Assembly: GCA_022575985.1 (NCBI GenBank)
Contig: JAKSXM010000231.1
Location: 27,380,501 to 27,444,500, forward strand
Source of the DNA: Anagrus nilaparvatae
Lineage: Eukaryota; Arthropoda; Insecta; Hymenoptera; Mymaridae
Direction of reading: 5' to 3'
DNA length: 64,000 nucleotides
Under the pieces are notes generated by a model that had not been told where the DNA came from, ran no database searches, and saw only the letters and a list, made by a program, of their open reading frames with translations. The position numbers and the translations under genes were made by a program. Positions 37,855 through 50,938 of this stretch are shown here, in pieces. The stretch's first letter is position 1. Each line of letters starts with the position of its first letter.

Positions 37855-38270
37855 TATAAACATGATATATTATAATTGCAATGTTATCCTTAAACTTTCT
37901 TCATTTAATATTTTTCAAAAAATTATATTACACAGACTTTTATAATTTTTTATTTCTTTGTGAATATAATTTCTTTATCCATTATATACAATTATATATT
38001 ATATAAGTAAAAAATTTTATTGTAATTTTACACAAAAATTATGTTTATACATATATACATATGAGTAATTTTCAAAAATACTATTTTTAGGCTTTTGTGT
38101 TGAAAACTTGGAGATTAATTTTTTACATTTGTTGGAAGCCAAGGCATTGCAACTCACTCAAAAGTATCATAAATACCATTGATAAAAAATTTTAGTTACT
38201 AGGAAGTCAAAATTTTTGCACCTTGGGTACTGCATAATAAAGCACTGCTAATTATAAACTTGAAATTTTT
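33250..38270. other. Long AT-rich gene-free region
   Basis: No gene or tRNA is recognised. A weak copy of the hairpin repeat (ACACTCGTTCGAC, GCTAGTACC) is near 35338-35375. At 37440-37625 a degenerate copy of the GC-module family is visible (CCCAAATTGCAAGTAAATTAC). A pure TA microsatellite lies at about 37806-37852. Confidence 0.5.
37806..37852. repeat. (TA)n microsatellite
   Basis: An uninterrupted TA run of about 46 bp. The IYIYIY frame across it is a translation of the repeat, not a gene. Confidence 0.95.
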
Positions 38271-38276
38271 TATCAT

Positions 38277-38702
38277 CACTGTAAAAAGTAACTTTCTTAT
38301 ATTAACAAAAAAATTAGAACATTTTCGAAAAATTAGTAAATTATCGAAAAAATTTGTAAGTATTCGAAAAAAATTGTATATTTACTAAATTTAGTATAAT
38401 AACAAAAATTTCGAATATTCTCGATTTTTTTTGTGAATTCACAAGAAAAATTAATAATTTACAATTTTTTTTCGAAAATTTACAAAAAATAGTTGTAAAT
38501 TTACGAAAAATAGTTGTGAATTTACAACTTTTTTCGTAAATGCACAAAAAAAAATCGAGAATTCTCAAATTTTTCGAGAATATACTAAATTTTGTAAATT
38601 TACGATTTTTATCGAATATTTACAAAATTTTTTGAAAATTCACTAATTTTTCGAAAAAATTCTATTTTTTTTGTAAATTTAAGAAAGTTAGTTTTTACAG
38701 TG
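38277..38702. repeat. CACTGTAAAAA-ended inverted-repeat element
   Basis: CACTGTAAAAAGTAACTTTC at 38277 is mirrored by GAAAGTTAGTTTTTACAGTG ending at 38702. The interior is made of near-palindromic variants of GTAAATTTACGAAAAA. No target duplication is evident. Confidence 0.7.
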
Positions 38703-38979
38703 TATATATTTAAAAATGAAAATTTTATAACATTTTACAGGCGGATTAAAAATTTTCTTTTACAAAAAACCAACTACACTGAAAGTTTCTAAAAGCTCTA
38801 AATGAAAATCCTAAGCCCTTAGCTTGCTTCAGTACGATTTTTCGGAGCATATAACCCAAAATTTGAAAATTTCGTAACACGAAATTTGGTTCGCGATTAA
38901 ATGTTTATATTTATTGTAAAAATTTTTTTTTAATTTTAAGTTATAAAAAAAGTAAACCCAAAAAAAATGATTATTTATA

Positions 38980-39457
38980 GACCTGACGTGGAGCCCTATT
39001 TCGCAGACAAATTTTATCCTTGATAAGTGCCTGCATTTTTGCAGGGGGTATTTATGTTGTTTGGGTTGCTGAACACGAATATGATATCGGTTTTTACTGA
39101 ACATGGTTCAGTTGCCCGCAATAGACAATTTTAGGTTAAGTTTTGGGGTTTTTCCTATATTCGCAAGTATTACTTATGTTTTTTGGGTCGCTAAATATAA
39201 ATATTTAGAAAATACCGAAAAAATTAATTTTAAGTTGCGAGAAACTGGATCATAAACGAATACTACAATAGAGTCCCGCAAGCCAGAAACATAAGTAACA
39301 CTTTCGAATATTGAAAAATCTCTAAACATTAACCTAAAGTTGCTTTTTGCGGTCAAATGAACCATGTTCGGTGAAAATCGATATCATATGCACCAGCGAC
39401 TCGAAAAACATAAATACTCGTTGGAAATTTTCTACGAAGTGGGGCCCCACTTCAGGT
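38980..39457. repeat. Inverted-repeat element ACCTGACGTGGAGCC
   Basis: ACCTGACGTGGAGCCC at 38981 is mirrored by GGGGCCCCACTTCAGGT ending at 39457. Internally GAACACGAATATGATATCGG and TTGCCCGCAATAG recur in both orientations. A diverged copy is at about 55497-55872. Confidence 0.7.
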
Positions 39458-39459
39458 AT

Positions 39460-41560
39460 ATTAAGGCAAATTTGCAATTATTTTGGATCTTTGCTCCCTG
39501 AATTTTAGCTTTAAAATCAAGAAACAGTTAGTAATAATAATACAATTGTACATTAAAGAAAAAAGATTTTCAGTGTACGTTTTTACAAAGTTTTTGATAC
39601 TATAAATTTTACTATAAAGTTTAATATTTCATGAAATGGTCAATTACACGTTTGGTGTGTAACATATATATAGTATAACAATAATTAAAAATTAGCACTA
39701 TACTGACAAAAATATTTCGGTTGCAGCAACTTTTACAAACGAAGTTCTGGCCCAGAGGAGACTATCTAACATCTAACTTTTGTATACTCAAGATTTTATC
39801 ATCATAATAATGAACTATATAAATTTTGGTTATTGACTGATTTTTTATGTAAATCAGATGATTTGCCTCGCTCTAATCATTTTTAACAGCGTCTAGTTAT
39901 AATTTTTTGGTAATTTTCTTCAAATAATGAAAAAAATGTTAAATTCAAACGCTCTGATCCTTCCTTTTGAGAAAAAAAAATAAAATTTTTGAAAATTGCT
40001 CATATACATACATATTTTTTATAATTAATTTCATTAGCCAACTGCCTAAAAGAAGAAAAATTTAAACATAAATGTTGAATTTATGGAAACTTATCATCAT
40101 TATTATATATTTTTTTTGGCTAAAAAAATAAAAAAAAAAACTTTCCATTTTTTTTATGTATCATTTATAAATTACTTTCTGTATTATATCCGTTTGTACA
40201 TTTGAAAGTTTTGCAAAAAAAAAAAAAACGATTTGAAGAACATTTCTTTACATTATTATTTTTTTTCTTCAAATTGAAATAATGAGGAATATCGGAACCT
40301 TTGTATGCTGTATTGATAATTTTATTTTTTAATAATAACCTCACGAAAATACTATAAATTATTTAATATTTTTATTATCTTTCATCATAAAGTAATTTTC
40401 ATGTCAAAATGTCATTATTAATGTTATCTAAATTTTTATGAAACTAAATGTGCCTTTTTTTTAAAATAAAAAATCAAAACAATCTTTAATTCATTTGTCG
40501 ATTAATCAAAAAATAAATTTTTTTTTATCTAACTCGTAAGAAATTCCATTAAGAGACGTCTATGCGTTTTTATGCATCTTTCTTTTTATATAAATAAACA
40601 TATTTATTATTATTATTATAGATGTATAAGTTTTGAAAGAGGACGTTCCGTGACCTTTCAAAATGTCACTTTTTTTTCTCATATAAGCTATAAGTTCTTC
40701 GTGAAAGTTGTTTTGCGGTTTACAAGTACTCTACATAGTTTGTCTAAATAACGTTAATGAATTAAAACTTATTTTTTTTTAATTTACAAAAAATCATGTA
40801 ATTTTTATTTTACACCAGACATAAAAATTTCAATGTTCTATAAATTAAATGAGACATGTAAATTTTATTTATACAATCAAAGATATAAATTGTCTTCAGA
40901 CTGCAATGTAAACTTAAATTTAGTTATGTACATATTATGTAAATCTATTAGAATCCCTCTAATTCTAGATTCTGGAGGAGCAAGAATTGACACCGAACCA
41001 AATCAAGGAAAATTCAAATTTAAACGTATAAGAAATTCAAAATTTGAAAGCAAAGTTAATTTTTTATAAAATCAATATTGATATACGTAACTGCAGAGCT
41101 TTTAAAAAATACATTAGTCATAAATTAATTGAACTATTAAAAATATAAAATTTTTAATAAAAATTTACTTATATAAAATAAATTTTAATTGACGTAGACA
41201 AATATAGTCATATACACTCACCAAATTATTTATACAAACATCATAATATTACACATCAAAATGAAAAATCATGAATATACGCGTGGGAAAATAAAATTTA
41301 TTTATTTAATTTTTTAATTTAAATAATTAAGTTGTCAGAATACTCGAATTATTAGATAAATAATATTTATAATTAACTTTACATACTTTAATCTAGAATT
41401 TAATACATATGGCCGATTTTGGGACGCAGTTTTCGCTTCAGTTTCCCCGGATAATTTGAAAATTGTTCAGTTTTAACAACTTGTCTGTTAGGTTAGGTGG
41501 ACTGATAGGTTTTTAAAAAATCAGTGCAACGGATGTTTGAAGGACTGATCTAAAAAATGG
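39460..41560. other. AT-rich gene-free region
   Basis: No supported gene. The open frame 40833-41069 (78 codons) has no recognisable domain and no evident exon partners, so it is not called. A short ATT repeat (40605-40619) is present. Confidence 0.45.
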
Positions 41561-41569
41561 TCCATTTTA

Positions 41570-42560
41570 CCCAAATCACTCCTATTTCGAATGCCGGAAA
41601 AAATTTATCTTCAGAATTAATATTTGGTGTCGATTCAGTAGAAAAATAAGATTTAAAAATATTTCTGGTATCGTTAAAAATTTACGGTCCATTTTATCTA
41701 TTACACCCCTAGTTTTGAGTATTCAGAGGGGTTACATCTCAAAACCAACATTAGATTCCGATTCCGCAGCAAGTTTTATAAGTGAGACTCCATTAAAAAC
41801 AAAAAAACAAATTTTTTTAACTTTTTTTTAAAAAACGACCCCTATTTATCGTTTAGGGGTTACAAAATGGATATTTTACCCCAATTACCCATATTTCAAA
41901 TGTCTGAAGAAATTTATCTTCAGAAATAACATTTGGTATCGATTAAGTAGAAAAATAATATTTAATAGTACATTTTTAACCAAGGGAGCAAAAAAAAAGA
42001 ATGACCCAGATCGCACGTTAATTAGCATCCGAGGCGAAGCCGAGGAAAAAAAATATACCCCCGATCTGGGGTATTTTTTTTTTTATTCCCATGGACTAAA
42101 CGAAATTTTTCTTTCTCAGTGGGGTGAAAACGCGTTTTTTTCGATCTCGTTGCGGGGCGAAAAAAGTGTTTTCTCGCCACTGATGCAGAAAAATCGTATA
42201 CGACCCTGGGCCATAAAAAAAGAATGCCCCAAATCGCAGTTTACCATCCTCGGCTTCACCTCGGAAGGTAATTTACTTGCGATTTGGGCCATTCTTTATT
42301 TTTCTGGTCATGGGTCGTAATATACTATTTCGGCCCGCTAGGAAGAAAAAATATTTCTGCTATTGTTAAACTTTACGGTCCATTTTACCCATTCCACCCC
42401 TTTTTTTTTTAATATTCAAAGGGGTTGTATCTCAATGCCAACATTAAATTCGGATTCAGCAGCAAATTTTACTTATGGGACTTCACTAAAAACAAAAAAT
42501 GTATTTTTAAAGTTTTTGAAAAAATTACCCCTATTCATAAGATAAGCGTGGAGATCTTAC
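41570..42560. repeat. Degenerate direct repeat split by a GC-module insertion
   Basis: Units containing GAAATTTATCTTCAGAA, TACGGTCCATTTTA and GGGGTTACATCTCAA occur at 41590-41760, 41890-41965 and 42345-42480. Similarity breaks at about 41967 and resumes at about 42345. The segment between holds two GC hairpin cores (CCGAGGCGAAGCCGAGG near 42029 and CCTCGGCTTCACCTCGG near 42247) and TTTTTCGATCTCG, the same module as in the CAAGGGGAG elements. Small frames 42363-43144 are not convincing genes. Confidence 0.6.
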
Positions 42561-43206
42561 CCTGTAAGATATGCAGTCAAATTTTTCCACAAAAAATATA
42601 AATCTTATATCTGAAAATGATATTTCATGATCTTTTTATTTATAATTTTTAACATTAACAGTCTTTTATCCGTTGTTTTCTCAAAATTCTTGTTTTACCC
42701 CTTTTCACCCCTATTTTTCGGGAATGTTGAAGTGTGGAAGGTCAAAACTAAAGACGGATTTGGAAAAAGACTGATATTTTATTTACTAGATACGATTTTT
42801 AGCTTTCTAACTACTAAAAATCTCTTTTCATTGAGTTTCCTTAAACTTCCGCCCCGGAACTAATGGGTTAAAATAACTTTTAGACCCTAAGGAATGTAAA
42901 TAAATAAAAGAAAATTAATTTTTAAAAAATGACTGATTTTCTGAAAACGGTCCCGTACAAAAATTTTCTGTTTATGACTACATTTTGGAACGGCTTAGTG
43001 TTGAATTTTACCGTGCTATGGATATTTTGCAACGATTTTTTGATCAGTTTTATTGAAAACGACGTTAAGAGTATGGCAGGTTACCCAGCTTTGATTTATT
43101 CTTTATTGTATAATGCTCAATTTTCAATCTATTCAAATAGTTGAATTTTATAACTTCACTTAGACTATTTATTCGTAATTATTTATCAACTTTTAATACA
43201 GTTCTC

Positions 43207-43543
43207 TTTAGGGGTAGATAGTTGTCCGAATTTTCAGGTACTCGAGCTTTGGGTCGATCTCAAATTTTTTTGGGTCGAGTCGGGTCGGTCTTCGGGTATA
43301 CCCGAAAATATTCAGAGGTCCGAAGGTACAGTTTTTTCGTCTGAAATTTCCCTGGCATTACGAATCCATGAATATTTTTCATTCACGCTTAAAAAATAAA
43401 AAAAAGTTTAAAAAAGCGTACTAGAAAAAAAAATTATAATTTAATAAAAATTATAAAAGTAATAAAAATGTAATAGTAAGACCCAACTCGAAAAAATCCA
43501 AGACCGAACCGAAGCGTCGGATCAGGTAACCGCACTCCCCTAG
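43207..43543. repeat. Inverted-repeat element with TAGGGG ends
   Basis: TTTAGGGGTAGATAG at 43207 faces CGCACTCCCCTAG ending at 43543. Inner arms share GGGTCGAGTCGGGTCGGTC-like and GACCCAACTCGAAAAA-like sequence. Possibly a hAT-type MITE; a target duplication was not identified. Confidence 0.5.
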
Positions 43544-43549
43544 TTTTCT

Positions 43550-45580
43550 TTATTTACAAAAATTATTTTTCAGAGGGCAGCTAATATTAAATTTTTTTAA
43601 TTGCACATTCTTTCCAACACAAATATTATTTTTGCAACACACTAACAGTATACAGGCTTCGTATACGCTACTGTACCTACTAATTTGTTCTTTATTTTTC
43701 TACTAAGCGATGGGAAACTGTTAACAATAATATTTTCGAGTAATATACATTTTTTATTAGAAAAACAAAGACCTTTATGACACATTTACCTTATTTTACA
43801 TTAACAAAACTTTTGCTTTTTTTATATTAAATGTATTTTGAAAACTTCTTTTTTTGTTGGGTTAATTACCTACTTTAAGCCTTTAACATACTATGATTAA
43901 CCTGTAGCTAAATGAGAGAAACTGTCAAAAATTTTCTGTCAAATTTTATGGATTAAAAATTTTGATAATAAAAAAAACTAAAGATCCCCAAAAAAATTTG
44001 TATACAAATTCTTACAAAAAGTCCCATATACATAATAAATGTTTATACATATAATAAATTTATTTAATATTTTTCAAAAAATTATCACGTAATATTATAA
44101 TTATTAAGATAAAAAATTTTACTTAATTCATATAATCAAAACGTAATAAAAAAATTAAACAAAAGAATGAAAAAACATAATAATAATAATAATATTAAAA
44201 TGACCAAAAAAAAAAAGTGTAATTCACGTTTTTTTTATTATTATAATATACTAAATACATACACAGCAAGAAAATTGCTTTCATTGCACCTTATAGTAAT
44301 AATAATATGGGCGACACGATGCCCTCAGGCATTATCCCGTTAAATTTTAATAAAAAAAAATAAATAAATAAAAATGCTACTTTCCATTGTGACTTTCCTC
44401 TCTTGAATGTAAGCTATATATAAACAACGATCTCATCTTCTTGTATCTAAAAAAATAAGAGATGTGGACTTTTTCATTTAAATGCGTTTTAGTGCATGCA
44501 TAACTTTTCCTTTTTTCTGTATAAATAAATTTTCATTTATTATCATTATCTTTTATAATCAAAAATTGCTATATTATATTTGCACATTATTACATAAAAA
44601 TTTAAGTGAAATTATAGGCGGAAGTCATTAATATATATAGAAAAAATCATCGTGAAAAATTAAAAGGAACAATTATTTATATCTAAAAATAAAAGGTCAT
44701 AATAGAATTTTTATTTTTTAATATGACATATTATAACCCTCGAAGTATCATAAAGAATCTTTCTTATCGATTTTCACTTCATGATTTACACCGACGCAAC
44801 GTATTTACTTTTTAAAAAAAATCAGTGAAAGTTTTTTTATATATTTTTTTGATGCATCTCCTTAATCATTACATTCGATAAAAATTTCTCATATGTACAT
44901 TCCTTCTATGTCATTGATTTTTTTTTTATTTTCTTGATATATCTTGTCATTTAAAGTACTTTTTAAAAAAGATCCCGGAAGTAAAATAACAAATTTCTTC
45001 TTCTTATTTTTTTGTTTCGTTAATGTAAAGGTTAAAAAATTATATAGGAAATTAAATTAAATAAAATCACATGTTTTTACTTTTTTTTTTCATTTAGCCA
45101 AAAGCTTTTTTTTTATTTCGCCACCGTCATTTTTTTTTTCTTGCAAAATAATAATACAAAAATACAAATATATCCAAAAAAAAAGGTCAATTTTTGTATA
45201 AAATTTACAATTTTTGACGTTTTTTTTTATGTTTATAAAAACTTAAATTCTATAAATTACATTAATTAAAATTACATTATTTAATATCTTAATTAAACTA
45301 ATTAATATTAAAAACGCTCGCATTAATATAATACAGTCGCAAAAGAAATAATTAAAGGCACGTAAAAATAGGTAGTCGGACGTCGAAAAAATTTTATCAT
45401 AAAAAACAAAATTTTGACGTCATTTTCTATTAATAAACATATAAACATCATATCATAATCATCATCATAATCAATCATTTAACATCATTAATTAACATTT
45501 ACTTCTTTTTTTTATCATTAATTTGGTCATTATATTACAATTATATCTCATTTTTTTCATCTAACGAGATATTTTTGATG
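43550..45580. other. AT-rich region downstream of the Tweedle gene
   Basis: No coding signal. Long A/T homopolymers and simple ATA runs (44180-44195). Could contain unannotated UTR or enhancer sequence, but nothing specific is visible. Confidence 0.4.
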
Positions 45581-45584
45581 ATTT

Positions 45585-45590
45585 TTTATT
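45585..45590 (-). promoter_or_regulatory. Poly(A) signal AATAAA of the Tweedle gene
   Basis: TTTATT on the plus strand reads AATAAA on the minus strand, 46 bp downstream of the stop codon. Confidence 0.7.
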
Positions 45591-45635
45591 AAAATTAGAA
45601 TAAAAAGGAAGTCGAGAAAGATTATTGATAATTGA

Positions 45636-46931
45636 CTAGTATGGACCTGATTGTCCAGGTGGTCCATAACTTCCACTTGGTGCGGATCCACCACCTGATG
45701 AACCACCGTGTCCACCTCCAAGTCCACCACTGTGCCCACCTCCAAGTCCACCACCGTGTCCACCTCCAATTCCACCAGCGCTTGCGATTCCTCCACCAAG
45801 ACCACCATCGAGTCCACCGCCGATTCCAGCACTTGCACCGCTGTATCCACCACCGCCAGATTCTTTCTGTAATTTAATTATTTTATGTTTAAACAATTTA
45901 GTTCCAATTAAAATTAAGTATCAAAAACAACAAAAATAAGACTTTCGAATTTAAGAGAATAAAATTTATAAAAAAATGAAATTGATCTTTATATTTTATC
46001 AATTCAAAATTTTAGTAACACTATAACTATTTAAAAAAATTGCATAAAAATTAAAAAAAATTATTTTTATCTATGTTTTTGAAAAACTTTAATTTCAAAC
46101 TAACCTGTGTCTTGTATTTGATGAAGTAAACTTCTGGTTTGCTTGGCTGTGTTGGTGTAATAGTAGGCAAGTTAATTTCTGGTGCATCGTCTGGTTTTTT
46201 AACAAGTACGTAAATAAGTGTTTTTTGTTCATCTTGTTGGAATTGTGGAATAGATGGTGCAGTTGGTGTTGGTGCTGTTGGTGCTTTGATGAAAATAATT
46301 TTGTAATGTTTTTGAGCCGGAGCAGCTTGTTGGATTGGCCTGATTGGTCGATCTTCTGGTGCTTCTGGTGGTGGTACATGTACGTAAATGTGTTTTTGGA
46401 TTAATGTAGATCCTCCTCCAAAACTACCTCCGCCACTGAAACCTCCACCACTACTTCCCCCAAAGCTCGACGATCCACTAAAACCTGATGATCCACCAAA
46501 ACTGGATGATCCACTGAATCCTCCACTTCCTCCACCGAATCCTGAGTCTCCATGGAATCCACCTGATGGTAATCCACCACCAAGTCCTCCACTAAAACCT
46601 CCACCACCACCGCCTAATCCACCGCCGCTTAATCCACTGCCACCGCCACCCCCGAAACTACCTCCACCTGCACTTGGTGCTCCATAACTTCCACTCGGTT
46701 GATTATAATTGTAACCGGCCTCTGGCCGTGCTAGTGCCAATGTGGCTAACGCTAAGATCTACAATTTAACGAAAACAAAAAAAAAACACACATTTAATAA
46801 TATCATCAGCACTGTGAAAAAACACGTAGCACAATATACAAAAATAAAAAAAATTATTAAATAAAAAAAAATGAAAAAATGAAAAAATAAAAAAAATTAA
46901 ACACCCGTAAACTTACCATGAAGGCCCTCAT
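45636..46931 (-). CDS. Tweedle-family (DUF243) cuticular protein, glycine-rich, 3 exons
   Basis: Secreted structural protein of the cuticle. Tweedle proteins are thought to bind chitin and affect body shape in Drosophila (family knowledge). Exons on the minus strand are 46931-46917, 46758-46105 and 45866-45636, all GT-AG and phase 0; 299 aa. The 15-nt first exon codes only MRAFM and completes the signal peptide (MRAFMILALATLALA, cleavage likely before RPEAGY), a typical cuticle-gene design. Residues 16-121 are Gly/Ser/Phe-rich (GGGSFGG, SSSFGGSS repeats). The DUF243 domain covers roughly residues 124-223: KHIYVHVPPPE, KHYKIIFIKAP, QKTLIYVLVKKP and KPEVYFIKYKTQ. Exon 3 is a second Gly-rich tail (GGGHGG, SGGGSAPSGSYGPPG). 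The gene is intact. Several overlapping Pro/His-rich and Val-rich frames in both strands are shadows of its repeats. Confidence 0.96.
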
Positions 46932-46988
46932 GGTCGTTGCGGTTGCTTGATTTTGAGGACTGATGCTCCTTAGTTGTCTTGGGCCTTT

Positions 46989-46998
46989 CTTTATATAC
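46989..46998 (-). promoter_or_regulatory. TATA box of the Tweedle gene
   Basis: GTATATAAAG on the minus strand, with a possible initiator ATCAGT centred near 46961, about 30 bp downstream, and the ATG about 30 bp further on. Spacing fits a focused insect promoter. Confidence 0.75.
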
Positions 46999-47039
46999 GG
47001 GTCCAAAGACAAGAGAGCTTTTGCTTATGGCCCCACTTC

Positions 47040-49390
47040 TTAATTTTCCGCCCAGTTACGACCCATCACCTATGAGATGCGACTTGTTTTAAACTTACAC
47101 ATTTACTTTCTTTGTCAAATATTTTATATATTATGTTTATTTAATTTTTTAAAACTATCTCTTACTATCGTTTTTTTATATCTTCTTAAATTATATACGT
47201 AAGAATTTTAATATTGTAATAAATGTAATTTTTTTTTTTTTTTTTTGCAAATTTAAACTCTGCCCCCTTTACTGTGCATATACACACAACTTTTAACGTA
47301 CACTTTCCTTTATAGCTCCTGTCTAATATAATAATAATAATAATAAAGAGTTTTAGTTACATCTTTGTGGATAAGATTTACTGATAAAATAATGTATTTG
47401 ATTTTTTTTTTCTAATATGTAATTTATTAACGCATACGTGTACATATTTATGTGTATATGTAGTTGATTAATAATTAACAAAAATATTTTTTAGGTACCA
47501 AAATATTTAATAATTATCTGATTTATAAATCACGTATCACGACTTTTTAATTATTAATTTAAAATTTTAATTATTATTCTGTGCATAAATTTTGTTGCAT
47601 TGGGATTTTTTGGAAAGTTTTTTTTTTCTTAATTTGGGTACAGCTGTACCCAAAAGTTTGTACTAAAAGTTTGTTTACCAAAAAAGAAATAATGATCTAA
47701 GAAATTTACTTAATAAATCTCTGCGTAATCGGTGGCAAATTTATTTAGGGTAAAGTTCCAATAAATTAAAATGAGTAAATATTCTTAATTTAAAATTTTT
47801 ATTTATTGTCCAAAGCTACTACCAATAAATTACTTGCCAAACACAAAATTTCAAAAAAATAATAGCACTGGTTAAAAAATTTATTAACATTATTTCCATA
47901 CAACCAAATTTGAGAAAAATGAATAACAATAAATTTAAATATTATTTCATAGTTTACAGTAGTTTTAGTTTAACTTAAATATTGCGTAATAAATAATTTA
48001 AATAATTTATAAATAAAAAATGCAAATATTATTATGTGAAATACACATTGCACACATTTTCTTTATATAAAAAGTGAAAATAAGGCTGTTTTTTTTTTTA
48101 CAGTATTATTAAAAAAAAAGATGAACGACACGAAGGAAAAAAACAACCTTCGAAAGGTCGAAGAAATCGTGCTTTAATATTTATGGTAGTGTGTAAGTTT
48201 TTCTTATTTATTTATTTCCGTGTAATAATTTTAACTTCAATTATTTTTTTAAACAAATCGTTAATATTACGTAATTTTATGCTAATTTTTTTAGTTAAAA
48301 AACAAATTCAATCCAATTTTCATAAAATTCTATGAATAAATAAAATTGCAATAATAAAAAAACGAGCTTTCGATTTCAAAAATAAAACGTAATCATTATA
48401 CTTTCCCGATCTTCTTTTTTTATTTATATTCTACTGGAACCTCGAAATTTCATCTCGTTTTATTCCCGGATTCTTACGAAATCGAAAGGTGCATTAAAAA
48501 TAAAAACATCAGCAATAGCGAAAGCGTAAAAAAATACATAATTTATTCTTAAAAAAAAGAAAAAAAAAAAAAAAAATCAAGGGTACATAACAAATAAGAA
48601 GAATTGGTGACTTGGTATAATTTTAAATTAACTTTTTGGTAGGGGAAAATAAAAAACCACAAATAAAAAAAAAATAACCAAAAAAAATTGCATTTGAGAA
48701 AGGAAGAGAAGGTATAGAAAGGGAGTGACCTAAATATTGTAACATTTTTTTTCTTACTTTTTGTTTTTATCTTGTATTCTTAAATTTACAGGTGCATTTT
48801 TTTTTTTTATTATATTTAAAAATAATATAATTAAGTCTTACATATTTTCTCTCTGTCTCTCATTTTTTTTTTATGAATAAAAAGGTGTAATAATGAATTA
48901 TGATACTTTTTTTACGGAGAATTTTTTATTTTTTTTTATTTTTAATGACTTATTACTTAAGAAGAAAAAAATAATTGTTAATTTTTGATTTATATAAAGA
49001 AAACGTAATATATATTTTTTTTTATACATATATAAAATTTAATTAAAAATTTAAGAAGAACATTTTTGTTAATCCTTATCTCGTAATTTTCTAATTAATT
49101 ATTATTTATGTTTAAAGATATGCATGTTAAAAATTAAGTGTTAATATGTTTCTTATTCAATAAATTAATTAAATAAATAAACATTAATCATAAAAAACAC
49201 GCATATGATAAACAAAGTAGTGTTAAAATGTGCAAGGAAATTGGAATCTATGTAGATTTTATAAAGTAGATAAAAGCTATAATGAGTAATAAAAATATAA
49301 CATTACAATTAGTAGTTTATAGTGACCAGATTTGCTAATTTTATATTTCCTAATCATTACCTTTAATAAATGTTTTTTTAAATACCGAAT
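47040..49390. other. AT-rich region upstream of the Tweedle gene
   Basis: No gene seen. Long homopolymers (47229-47246, 48550-48577) and a short ATA repeat near 47327-47345. Regulatory sequence for the Tweedle gene may lie here, but no element can be named. Confidence 0.4.
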
Positions 49391-49404
49391 TGCAAATTGT
49401 TTCC

Positions 49405-49565
49405 AACTAATCCTGAGTCTCTAACCCGGATTATTCTAAATCCCATTTGACCCTCCCACCTCCTCAAATCAAACATATTATTTAAATCCCTCGCCCCTTT
49501 AAATTAAACAATTTTGACCCCTACCCTTTGATTTTCAGAGTCTTGATATGTTCCATGCAAAACCA
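49405..49565. repeat. GTTCCATG-type repeat fragment
   Basis: GAGTCTCTAACCCGGATTAT, CCCATTTGACCCTCCCACC and ATGTTCCATGCAAAACC match the families at 21730, 31555 and 52690. The frame at 49634-49852 is unrecognised and not called. Confidence 0.5.
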
Positions 49566-49865
49566 TTATTAACGTTTATTTCAAAGATAAAAATAGTACA
49601 GATAATATAAAAATTTCGAAGTAACTAATGCACTCAAAGTTCATCCTTTGTCAATAATTTATTTGGCCTAAGGAAATTAGAAAAAAAATGTGAAACATTG
49701 TAAGCTAACCTATAGACTTGAGATTTAACGCAAAGGGTCTTTTTAGCTAAAAAATAGGCCCCATAAATTTTTAGAACTCTCAAAACTTTATTGCGTAAAT
49801 AAAATGCTTTGTCAATTACCATGTTTTTCCCCCCTCTACTGTTATGATTCACCCATGTTTTTATT

Positions 49866-50935
49866 TTAAAAAAAATAAAATTTTAACATAAATTTTATGT
49901 ATTTATAAATGTAGGGGTTGATTTAACTCCCCCCCCCTCCCGAATTTTGACTGGAGCATCCCGAGGGGGACTTTTTTGGGGGTAAAATAAATTTTTTTAT
50001 AAACACTACAAATTGATTTATTTTTTTATTTTAAGACGAAAAGGTGGATATATTTTTCAAAAAAATGCATCCCTTACCAGTTACTATTAATATTATAAAG
50101 GAGGATACCCCATATTTTTACATAAAATTTTTTAAAAAATGAAACGTTTTGTAACTATGGGAGATTTTTTGTCCTTGATAGATGGAGTGGGAAAATTTAA
50201 TTCTTGGCACTCAAGATCCTTAGAATAACTATCTAAAAACAAATATTTTTTTAGCTATTTATTAAAAATGAATGAAATACAGTATTTATTAATAAAACAG
50301 TATTGCATGAGAAAATAGTATTTATTTATATTAAATTAAAATAAATTATAATTAATTTTATAATTAATAATACATAATATACATTTTAAAATAAAAATTA
50401 TATAGGTACTTAAAAAAATATTAAATTTAAAATATTAAATTTTGTAATACATAGTTTAGAAAAAATAAAAATAAAATTTTGAAAAAATATAAAATTAATA
50501 TTGAAACTGTTACACAGCATTAAAATTTTTCTATATTATGAAAAATAAATGCACTTTTTGATTGACAGTTTTAAAAAATTTAATATTTTTTGCTATATAG
50601 ATATTTTTAATTTTTTTTTTTTAAATAATAATTTTACAGGTTACATAATATTATAATATTTTGTAAATAGAAAACTTTGTACTAAAATATCTAATGTGTC
50701 AGTTATTAAATATATAATTAAAAAGTAAATATTAGTTTCTTAATTTTTAATGATTTTATATACATAAAATTATATATTAAGGTATATGAGATATTCTGAG
50801 ATAAATTTTGATTATTTAAATTTTTTTAATTAGTTTCGATTTTTATTTATTTTTTAATAATTTTATTGATAGTTTAAATGAAGCTGTTTGCAGTTCAAAA
50901 AATATTTATCCCTGATTTCTAATATAAAAAAATGT
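49866..50935. other. AT-rich gene-free region
   Basis: No coding features. A short C-run (49932-49938) with GACTGGAGCATCCC lies in otherwise A/T-only sequence. Confidence 0.45.
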
Positions 50936-50938
50936 ATA

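Noticed and set aside
40833..41069. 78-codon frame as a possible gene
   Set aside because: No recognisable domain, start context or splice partners; length is compatible with chance.
45557..46687. Pro-rich, His-rich and Val-rich frames on both strands
   Set aside because: Shadows of the Gly-rich repeats of the Tweedle gene; only the spliced minus-strand frame has a signal peptide and DUF243.
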